DNA from: Dehalococcoidia bacterium
Lineage (GTDB): Bacteria > Chloroflexota > Dehalococcoidia > Lucifugimonadales > JAGWBF01
NCBI GenBank assembly: GCA_021296025.1
Contig: JAGWBF010000069.1
Coordinates: 1-8,188, forward strand
Reading direction: 5' to 3'
Length of the DNA: 8,188 nt
In this document: positions 1 through 5,694 of the stretch, in pieces
Position numbering within the stretch: position 1 is the stretch's first letter
Layout: each line of letters begins with the position of its first letter
The notes under the pieces: generated by a model
The model's database searches: none
Seen by the model: the letters and a program-made list of their open reading frames with translations, nothing else
What the model was told of the DNA's origin: nothing
Translations under genes and position numbers: made by a program

Positions 1-1
1 C

Positions 2-535
2 CTCATCATCTTCAGCTTTGCAATCACCGCCATAGACCCCGGAGGTACACTGGGCAATGACTCTGGGGGGACCGGGGAACAGGTAGGTGAATTTCACGAG
101 AGCATAGGTAGAGAACACATCCCCTCTGACCAGAACTTTACCGGCTACAACACCAATCCTCCCACTTCCGGGCCCCACTGGGACGTGATGGGCAACCCGC
201 GCGTTCCCGTGGACTGCGGGTTCTATGACCAGCAGCTGCGAAACGAGCGCACGGTGCACAACCTGGAGCATGGCCACATTGTCATCAGCTACAACATCAG
301 CGACGAAACGAAGCGGGAAGCCCTCTTCGATGCAATCCGGGACCTGCCTGGCTGGAGCCGCTACATTGTGGTGCAGCCCTATGCGCAGATTCCCCAGGGC
401 CAGATTGCCATGACCGGTTGGGAGTACCTGCAGACCTTTGACGAGGTGGACCCTGAAGGGATGAAGGAGTTCTACGATGCCCGGCGCGGGCATGGACCCG
501 AGGGGACTCCAGGGCTCGGAATTCCTTGTCTCTAG
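2..535 (+). CDS. DUF3105 domain protein, membrane-anchored, 5' end outside the window
   Basis: The reading frame is open from base 2 to the TAG at 533-535, giving 177 residues with the N-terminus missing. The first residues (LIIFSFAIT) look like the end of a hydrophobic membrane helix. A Gly/Asp-rich linker follows, then the DUF3105 core: a PPTSGPHW motif (residues 53-60), a CGFY turn (about 72-75) and an HNLEHGH motif (about 86-92). These His-rich motifs are the family signature. Cys72 and the near-terminal Cys176 could form a disulfide outside the membrane. A GTG/ATG at 185-190 would start inside the domain after PPTSGPH, so it is not the true start. The family has no established function; an extracytoplasmic domain behind a signal anchor is the usual layout. 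purS follows after 14 nt and is probably co-transcribed. Family assignment is confident; the role is unknown. Confidence 0.85.
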   Translation, partial: LIIFSFAITAIDPGGTLGNDSGGTGEQVGEFHESIGREHIPSDQNFTGYNTNPPTSGPHWDVMGNPRVPVDCGFYDQQLRNERTVHNLEHGHIVISYNISDETKREALFDAIRDLPGWSRYIVVQPYAQIPQGQIAMTGWEYLQTFDEVDPEGMKEFYDARRGHGPEGTPGLGIPCL

Positions 536-549
536 CCCGGGAAAGATGA

Positions 550-801
550 ATGTACCTGGCCAAGGTGCATGTAACCCTTAAACCCACGGTCAGCGACCCC
601 CAGGGTCAAACTGTCCTTGGGGGGCTGAAGATGCTGGGATTCGACTCGGTAATGTCCGTGCGCATGGGCAAGTACCTGGAGATGAAACTGGATACCGACA
701 GCCGGGGGGACGCCCAGCATCAGGTCACCCAGATGTGTAGCCGCCTGCTGGCGAACATGGTGATCGAAGAGTACAGTTTCGAGCTGGAGGAGACCGCTTA
801 G
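550..801 (+). CDS. purS: Phosphoribosylformylglycinamidine synthase subunit PurS
   Basis: An 83-residue protein, the normal PurS length. PurS is the small subunit that joins PurQ (glutaminase) to PurL in the three-part FGAM synthase of purine biosynthesis, helping pass ammonia between them in the cytoplasm. Diagnostic stretches are the first strand (KVHVTLKP), the DPQGQTVLGGLKMLGF segment (about residues 16-31), SVRMGKYLEM in the middle, and a C-terminal MCSRLLANMVIEEYSFEL that matches the family's LLANPVIE.Y pattern. The start is ATG at 550; GGGAAAG just upstream is a weak ribosome site, so coupling to the DUF3105 gene 14 nt upstream may help. In many genomes purQ and purL follow directly. 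Here the next gene is hisB on the other strand, so purQ and purL must lie elsewhere. Confidence 0.93.
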   Translation: MYLAKVHVTLKPTVSDPQGQTVLGGLKMLGFDSVMSVRMGKYLEMKLDTDSRGDAQHQVTQMCSRLLANMVIEEYSFELEETA

Positions 802-812
802 GTCTTCGGTCT
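791..812. other. Short inverted repeat at the purS/hisB convergent junction
   Basis: AGACCG (791-796) is complementary to CGGTCT (807-812), a 6-bp stem with a 10-nt loop that contains the purS stop and touches the hisB stop. An alternative 5-bp pairing (791-795 with 801-805) is also possible. No T-run follows on either strand, so it is not a convincing intrinsic terminator. It is the only foldable element in the 9-nt gap. Confidence 0.25.
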
Positions 813-1410
813 ATCCGTCGATGGTCCCCTTAGTGCTGGGCATCTGGCCCGGCGCCCTTGGGTCCAGCTCAACGGCATCCCGCAGTGCCCTGGCCAGCGC
901 TTTGAACAACGCCTCGGCCTTGTGGTGCGAGTTAACTCCCGCCAGGATCCTGGCATGCAGGTTCATCCTGGCCTCTATGGCAAAGCTCTCCAGTAGGTGC
1001 CGCACGAGGTCACCGGGTAGAGTCTCCACCATCTCCCCGGACAGACCGATATCCAGGCAGGCGTAGCTCCTGCCGCTCAGGTCAACGGCAACCATCGCCA
1101 GGGTCTCGTCCAGAGGCACCAGGGCATGGCCCATCCGGCGAATACCTACGCCGTCTCCCAGCGCCTCCCGCAGACCCCGGCCCAGGGTGATTCCGGTGTC
1201 TTCTACCAGGTGATGCCAGCCCGTCTCCAGGTCCCCTTCAGAATGCAGACCGATGTCGATCAAGCTGTGCCGGGAGAGCTGTGAAACCAGGTGGTCCAGC
1301 ATACCGTTTCCCGTCGCCACCTCGTAGGCGCCCTGGCCGTCCAGGTCCATGGTCAGGCGGCAGTGGGTCTCTCTGGTCTGGCGGTCTATAGTTGCTGTAC
1401 GGGATGCCAT
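811..1410 (-). CDS. hisB: Imidazoleglycerol-phosphate dehydratase HisB
   Basis: A 199-residue monofunctional HisB, typical for the dehydratase without a fused phosphatase. It converts imidazoleglycerol phosphate to imidazoleacetol phosphate in histidine synthesis, using two Mn ions held by repeated His/Glu motifs. Visible motifs in order: DRQTRET near the N-terminus, GNGMLDH (34-40), the first metal motif HHLVED (66-71), PLDETL (99-104), DLSGRSY (110-116), the second metal motif NSHHKAEALFKA (160-171), and the C-terminal PSTKG (191-195). The residue before the first HH is Trp65 where Asp is usual, and RHSL replaces RHGL; the metal-binding His and Glu residues are kept. The ATG at 1410 has a good GAGGAG site 7 nt upstream. 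It is the last gene of the his cluster, 42 nt after hisC, and runs convergent with purS. Confidence 0.96.
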   Translation of the reverse strand: MASRTATIDRQTRETHCRLTMDLDGQGAYEVATGNGMLDHLVSQLSRHSLIDIGLHSEGDLETGWHHLVEDTGITLGRGLREALGDGVGIRRMGHALVPLDETLAMVAVDLSGRSYACLDIGLSGEMVETLPGDLVRHLLESFAIEARMNLHARILAGVNSHHKAEALFKALARALRDAVELDPRAPGQMPSTKGTIDG

Positions 1411-1417
1411 GAGAGTG

Positions 1418-1423
1418 CTCCTC
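1418..1423 (-). promoter_or_regulatory. Ribosome binding site of hisB
   Basis: GAGGAG on the minus strand, 7 nt before the hisB ATG. It gives hisB its own initiation site, fitting the fact that hisB is the only his gene here that does not overlap its upstream neighbour. Confidence 0.75.
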
Positions 1424-1433
1424 GCAGTATCGG

Positions 1434-1454
1434 AAGGCCGGTACTACCGGCCTT
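1434..1454 (-). other. Perfect inverted repeat in the hisC-hisB gap
   Basis: AAGGCCGGTA (1434-1443) and TACCGGCCTT (1445-1454) are exact reverse complements around one base. In RNA this gives a GC-rich 9-bp stem with a 3-nt loop. The repeat overlaps two bases of the hisC stop codon (1453-1455) and ends 10 nt before the hisB ribosome site. No U-run follows on the minus strand, so it does not look like an intrinsic terminator. An mRNA-processing or 3'-protecting hairpin, or a protein-binding site, would fit better. Confidence 0.6.
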
Positions 1455-2562
1455 AGGCCATATCTTTCGTTATGTCACGCAGGGCTTCGACCAGGGCATC
1501 GGTCTCGTGGGGCAGCCCGACGCTGATCCTGGCATGGTCCTTCATCCGCTCGTTGGAGAAGTAACGCACAAATATTCCCCGCATAGCCAGCCCGTTCACC
1601 ATATCCTGTCCCCTCTCCTGGGGGAAGCCGCACAGGATGAAATTAGCATCGGAGGGCCAGACCGTGAGTCCCGGGACCTGCTGCAGAAGAGAATACATCC
1701 TGTCTCGCTCGGAGGTTATGGACCTCACCCGCTCTAGCAGGGGTTCCAGGTTTTCCAGGGACGCCAGCAAAGCTACCTCTGCCGCCAGGTTGACGTTGTA
1801 CGGAGGCTTGACCGCCATCATCACCCTGGCGATATCCGGGTCCATAACACCCAACCCGATTCTAAGGCCAGCCAGCCCTGCCCACTTGCTGAAGGTCCGG
1901 AGCACCACAAGGTTGGGGTGCTCCCTCACCATGGGCATCACCGTTTTGCCGCAGAATTCGTAGTAGGTCTCGTCCACGACGACCAGGATGCCCGTTTCCA
2001 GCAACTGTTCTATCTGCCAGTCAGGGGTCGTATTCCCTGTGGGATTGTTGGGCGATGCGATGAGGATCGCCTTGGTCTGCGAATCTATTGCCAGGCGAGT
2101 CGATTCCAGGTCGATGTCAAATATCTCATTTCTAGGGACCACAACAACGTTGCCGCCGCATATCCTCGCGCAGATGGCGTACATCCCGAAGGTAGGGTCA
2201 GGCTCTATCATCTTCTCACCGGGGCCAAGGACCATCCGGAGGGTCAGATCTATCAGCTCATCGCTTCCATTGCCGGCGATGATGTATTCGGGACCCATAT
2301 CCAGGTAGGACGATAGGGCTTCCCTCAGCGTGCGCTGTTCAGGGTCGGGATAAAGGTTGTAGTCGTTGAAGTTGCCGAGGGCCTGGCTGACCGCTGGCGA
2401 CGGTCCGTATGGGTTTTCGTTTCCGTTAAGGCGGATTACCTTGTCGCCGGAGATACCCGCTTTCTGGGCCAGCACCTCGGTTGGATCTACACCCTCATAC
2501 ATCTTGAGGTTTCGGATATGGGGCTGTAGCAGATCAAGCATTATCCACCCCCGCAAGACCAT
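1453..2562 (-). CDS. hisC: Histidinol-phosphate aminotransferase HisC
   Basis: A 369-residue fold-type I PLP aminotransferase of normal HisC length. It transfers the amino group of glutamate to imidazoleacetol phosphate, making histidinol phosphate. Motifs in order: LNGNENPYGPSP (45-56, substrate binding), AGNGSDELI (96-104, PLP phosphate), SPNNPTGN (170-177), VDETYYEF (196-203, Asp197 and Tyr200 for the PLP ring) and TFSKWAGLAGLRIG (223-236) with Lys226 as the Schiff-base lysine and Arg234. Two starts compete. ATG 2562 has an ideal GGAGGT 8 nt upstream (2571-2576) but overlaps hisD by 29 nt. ATG 2541 removes seven residues, overlaps hisD by only 8 nt, and begins where HisC alignments usually begin (close before PHIRNLK), with a G-rich stretch at 2545-2552. 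I favour 2562 on ribosome-site strength, without certainty. HisC-like enzymes can accept other substrates, but the his context settles the call. Confidence 0.95.
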   Translation of the reverse strand: MVLRGWIMLDLLQPHIRNLKMYEGVDPTEVLAQKAGISGDKVIRLNGNENPYGPSPAVSQALGNFNDYNLYPDPEQRTLREALSSYLDMGPEYIIAGNGSDELIDLTLRMVLGPGEKMIEPDPTFGMYAICARICGGNVVVVPRNEIFDIDLESTRLAIDSQTKAILIASPNNPTGNTTPDWQIEQLLETGILVVVDETYYEFCGKTVMPMVREHPNLVVLRTFSKWAGLAGLRIGLGVMDPDIARVMMAVKPPYNVNLAAEVALLASLENLEPLLERVRSITSERDRMYSLLQQVPGLTVWPSDANFILCGFPQERGQDMVNGLAMRGIFVRYFSNERMKDHARISVGLPHETDALVEALRDITKDMA

Positions 2563-3880
2563 TGAGCCTGACCTCCACGGCCCGGGCGTGACCGGTCAGT
2601 CCTTCCGCTTTAGCGATCCTGGATGCAGCCTCCGCCAAGGGCCGGTAGGCCTCGGGCTTGAGCCCAACTACGGGCATCGTCTTGAGAAAATGGTGGATGC
2701 TGAGAGCCGAGTTGAACCTGGCTGTCCCGCCCGTCGGCATCACATGGCTGGGGCCAGCAACGTAGTCGCCCATAACCTCCGGGGAGTATTCTCCCAAGAA
2801 CACACCGCCGGCATGCCTGACCTTCGCTGCCCAGGCCCATGCATCCTTGACCATGAGGCAAAGGTGCTCGGGGGCAATGGCGTTGGCTAGCTCTACGGCC
2901 TGGTCCAGATCGTCCATCAGGAACACCTTTCCCTGGGACTGGATGGAAGCTCCGGCGGTGTCGCCCCGGTCCAGTGTGGCGATCTGCTTGTCCAGCTCGA
3001 CCTCGATATTGGCTACCAGGTCGCCTGATGTGGTCACCAGTATGGGACATGCCAGGGGGTCATGTTCGGCTTGGGCCAGCAGGTCCGCTGCGCAGTAGAC
3101 CGGATTGGCGGTTTCGTCGGCAACTACTATCGTCTCCGTGGGTCCGTATATCCCGTCGATATCGACCTCACCGAAGACCATCCTCTTGGCTATGGTGACG
3201 AATATGTTGCCGGGACCGCATATCTTGTCCACCTTGGGAATCGTCTCGGTGCCGTAGGCCAAGGCGCCGATGGCCTGCGCCCCGCCCACGCAGAACACCT
3301 GGTCCACCCCGGCCAGGTGGGCGGCGGCGAGGACGGCCGGCGCTGGGTAAGGCCCGCCCCTGGCGGGAGACGTCAGTACAATCTCCTTGACGCCGGCGAC
3401 CTTGGCAGGTATGGCAGTCATAAGAACCGTGGAGGGATATGCTGCAGTGCCTCCGGGCACATATATGCCGATCCTCTCCAGGGGAACGACCAGCTCGCCG
3501 AGCCCCGAAGGAAGGTCCAGCCAGCTTTGGCGCATCGTAGGCCGGTGAAATTCCTCGACCCGTTGGGCTGCCAGCTCCAGGGCGTCCCTCAAGGAAGGAG
3601 GGAGGTTGTTCCAGGCAGCGGTCAGCTCTTCTGTGGGTACCCTGAGTACATCCAGTTCCACCCCATCCAGGGCGTGGGTGTACCTGCGAAGGGCTGCGTC
3701 GCCTTGGGAGCGCACATCCTGCAGAATTCGCGTCACCGACTCTGTAACCGAAAGCTTCTCTCCGAAGACCTCGAGGGTCTTTTGGGACACTTCTTCGGGC
3801 AGGGACGACACATCCAGGGGATCAACCCTCTGGAATGCGTCTTTTGAGGCCTGCGCTCCTCTAACGATTTGCAGGTTCAC
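2534..3880 (-). CDS. hisD: Histidinol dehydrogenase HisD
   Basis: A 448-residue HisD, a little longer than the usual ~430. It oxidises histidinol to histidine in two NAD-dependent steps using one zinc. Motifs in order: GIYVPGGTAAYPSTVLM (138-154), VGGAQAIGALAYG (198-210), CGPGN (221-225), GPTE (246-249), AQAEHDPLA (269-277) with zinc ligands Gln270 and His273, APEHL (336-340) with catalytic Glu338 and His339, GDYVAGPSHVMPTGG (371-385) with ligand Asp372, and GLTGHARAV (427-435) with ligand His431. All active-site residues are present. The start is GTG at 3880, with AAGGAG 7 nt upstream (3888-3893) inside the preceding gene, which it overlaps by 20 nt. Its TGA (2534-2536) lies within the start of hisC. 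Confidence 0.97.
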   Translation of the reverse strand: MNLQIVRGAQASKDAFQRVDPLDVSSLPEEVSQKTLEVFGEKLSVTESVTRILQDVRSQGDAALRRYTHALDGVELDVLRVPTEELTAAWNNLPPSLRDALELAAQRVEEFHRPTMRQSWLDLPSGLGELVVPLERIGIYVPGGTAAYPSTVLMTAIPAKVAGVKEIVLTSPARGGPYPAPAVLAAAHLAGVDQVFCVGGAQAIGALAYGTETIPKVDKICGPGNIFVTIAKRMVFGEVDIDGIYGPTETIVVADETANPVYCAADLLAQAEHDPLACPILVTTSGDLVANIEVELDKQIATLDRGDTAGASIQSQGKVFLMDDLDQAVELANAIAPEHLCLMVKDAWAWAAKVRHAGGVFLGEYSPEVMGDYVAGPSHVMPTGGTARFNSALSIHHFLKTMPVVGLKPEAYRPLAEAASRIAKAEGLTGHARAVEVRLNGLAGVDNA

Positions 3881-4646
3881 CCAAGTACTCCTTGACCATT
3901 CGTACGGATTCGGATATCGCTTTATTCCGGTAGGTTGCTATCTCGTCTCTTGACACCAGGCCGTACAGCTCTTCCAGGCTGTCGGGCATGCTGAGGAGAA
4001 AGTCCTCGGCGATCTTGGAGGCATCGGGGTCGTCCCTGTACATCCTGCGGGTGGCGAACCTGAGGCGCTCCCAGGTAAAGTCCCAGGTTGTGAAGTTAAC
4101 GACCCATTCCCGCCACTGGGCCAGCTGTTCGCCGTCCAGAAAGCCTATATCCACTTCCGTTTCGGAGCCCTGGAGGTGCTGGCGAATCTCTTCCCGGTCC
4201 CCCATATCGTCCATTGCGGCCCGGTCCATATCCAGCTGAAGTGCCCTGTCCCAAATATTGGCCTGCTTCTTCTGTTGTTCTAGAGACGTTCCCCCAAAAT
4301 ACGGCTGGTAGATCTCGAGTATCCAGGTCTCATCTGCGGCCAGATGAGAAAGATACCCTGCCAGGAATGATGCTGTTGCAGGGCCCAGCTTGGATTTGTC
4401 GGCAAGCTCGGGATGGGAACCGAAGAGACCCTCGGCACCCGCGCCTATCTTCCTGGTCGCCAGGGGAGCGAAATGGGTATCCTCCCGTTTCCCCTTGGTC
4501 ATGGCCCTGATGTCGGGGGTCGTGGACCCCAGGAGGAAGCAGCCCAGGTTAGAATCTATATCCGGGTCTTCCAGCTGTTTTCTCACTTTGAGGGCCATGT
4601 CCAGATGTACTGGCAGGTTGGGCACCTCAGTCATCCTCCAGGGCAT
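3861..4646 (-). CDS. Zinc-dependent phospholipase C-like hydrolase inserted in the his operon
   Basis: A 261-residue cytoplasmic-looking protein with no signal peptide. It resembles the zinc-dependent phospholipase C / S1-P1 nuclease-like family (Zn_dep_PLPC). The pattern is HLDMA (His14), TTPDIR (Asp45), an R..THF motif (His58) and GYLSHLAADE (97-106, His101 and Asp105). These are spaced as metal ligands are in that family. The rest is helical and charged. The family cleaves phosphate mono- or diesters or is uncharacterised, so the substrate cannot be read from the sequence. It overlaps hisG upstream (20 nt with ATG 4646, 8 nt with ATG 4634) and hisD downstream by 20 nt, so it is translated as part of the his operon. 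Neither start has a well-spaced ribosome site (GGAGG directly abuts ATG 4634), which favours coupling to hisG. A role as the missing histidinol-phosphate phosphatase is possible but unproven. Confidence 0.7.
   Translation of the reverse strand: MPWRMTEVPNLPVHLDMALKVRKQLEDPDIDSNLGCFLLGSTTPDIRAMTKGKREDTHFAPLATRKIGAGAEGLFGSHPELADKSKLGPATASFLAGYLSHLAADETWILEIYQPYFGGTSLEQQKKQANIWDRALQLDMDRAAMDDMGDREEIRQHLQGSETEVDIGFLDGEQLAQWREWVVNFTTWDFTWERLRFATRRMYRDDPDASKIAEDFLLSMPDSLEELYGLVSRDEIATYRNKAISESVRMVKEYLGEPANR
3888..3893 (-). promoter_or_regulatory. Ribosome binding site fixing the GTG start of hisD
   Basis: AAGGAG on the minus strand, 7 nt before the GTG at 3880. It supports GTG as the hisD start and lies within the last codons of the upstream hydrolase gene. 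Confidence 0.75.
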
Positions 4647-5694
4647 CTACCAGGTTTCGGTAGGACTGGCAGTGGTGTTCGAATAAGTAGCTGACGGGCG
4701 ACGCGGCAACATCCCTTGCCCCTGCATTTCGCAGATGGTCTACTGCGTCCAGGATTCCTTCTTTGCGCACCAGCAAGCTGACCGAGTACCAGTCTTGACC
4801 ATCCACATTATACACCCTGGATATTGTGGGCCCTTGAAGTCCGGCCAGGTCGGGCTTGCTCAGAATCCGTACGCTCACGGATTCTGCTGAATCCCCCTGA
4901 ACGTTGGCCGTAAGGCGGTAGAAGGTGCCCCCCTTAAGGTAGCCTTCTATTCGCTCCAGCAGCTCCCTGGCCAGCGCCAACCCATCGGGGTGGGCTTTCA
5001 ACGCCTTGCGATTTCCGACCAGGCATGCTTGAGAGCTAAGGATGGAGCCGTCTCCCAGGGTCTTTAGTCCGTTTTCTCTTAGGGTGACGCCGCTGGCGGT
5101 CAGGTCCGCTATGAGGTCCGCATAACCTGCCATGGGGGCGGCTTCGAGGCTCCCGCTGGCCTGGATGAGCGAGAAGTAGTTGATTCCCCCACGATTCAAG
5201 AAAGACTGAAGAAGCCGAGGATACTTGGTGGCAATGCGAAGCTGCTTTCCCTGGCTTCGGAAGTCCAGCGCCACATCTCCAAGGTCGCTTAGGGATGACA
5301 CGTCCAACCAGGATGCGGGCACTGCCAGCACTAGCTTGCATCGACCGTAGCCCAAGTCCTGGATCACCGGGATGACCGGGCTGGCTTCGTGGCGCAGCTC
5401 CAGGTACCGATCCAAGCCAGTAATGCCAAGCTCTGCGCTGCCTTCTTCCACCTTCTGGGTGATGTCCGACGTTCGCTGGAACAGGACATCTATCTTGGGC
5501 ACACCGGGGATGTAGGCAGAGTAACTGCGGGAGCTGGGACGTTCCACGGAAATGCCGCAGGCCCGCAGAAAGGCGAGGGTCGGTTCGTATAGTTCGCCGT
5601 CGCTGGGAAGCACGAGCCTCAGATGTCCTGCGCGGAATCCTGCTCCCCCGTATTGGCTGCTGTAGGCTGTGGGTGGGGTAAGCATGAACCTCAT
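4627..5694 (-). CDS. hisG: ATP phosphoribosyltransferase HisG, long form
   Basis: A 355-residue HisG that joins ATP and PRPP, the first and feedback-controlled step of histidine synthesis. Motifs: LRLVLPSDGEL (25-35), DVLFQRTSDI (69-78), ELGITGLDRYLE (88-99), LGYGRCKLVLAVP (114-126), RIATKYPRLL (153-162), SLEAAPMAGYADLIAD (182-197) and the PRPP loop SGVTLRENGL (201-210). Residues about 289-339 (PTISRVYN... GARDVAASPVSYL) match the C-terminal ACT-like HisG_C domain that binds histidine, so this is the long form (~300 residues usual). About 24 extra residues (MRFMLTPPTAYSS...) precede the core, with no good later start codon before the core. The ATG at 5694 overlaps the upstream stop as ATGA, so initiation is probably by coupling; there is no well-spaced ribosome site. 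Long-form HisG normally works without HisZ, yet a HisZ-like gene is directly upstream. Confidence 0.95.
   Translation of the reverse strand: MRFMLTPPTAYSSQYGGAGFRAGHLRLVLPSDGELYEPTLAFLRACGISVERPSSRSYSAYIPGVPKIDVLFQRTSDITQKVEEGSAELGITGLDRYLELRHEASPVIPVIQDLGYGRCKLVLAVPASWLDVSSLSDLGDVALDFRSQGKQLRIATKYPRLLQSFLNRGGINYFSLIQASGSLEAAPMAGYADLIADLTASGVTLRENGLKTLGDGSILSSQACLVGNRKALKAHPDGLALARELLERIEGYLKGGTFYRLTANVQGDSAESVSVRILSKPDLAGLQGPTISRVYNVDGQDWYSVSLLVRKEGILDAVDHLRNAGARDVAASPVSYLFEHHCQSYRNLVDALEDD

Noticed and set aside
1434..1454. Intrinsic terminator between hisC and hisB
   Set aside because: The stem is strong but no U-run follows on the minus strand, and hisB with its own ribosome site lies immediately downstream.
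1291..1737. Plus-strand ORF of 148 codons across the hisC-hisB junction
   Set aside because: It lies antisense to two well-supported genes and shows no domain or ribosome site.
3062..3847. Long plus-strand ORF (261 codons) opposite hisD
   Set aside because: hisD on the minus strand has all its catalytic motifs over the same bases. The plus-strand product matches no family I recognise and is a shadow of GC-rich coding sequence.
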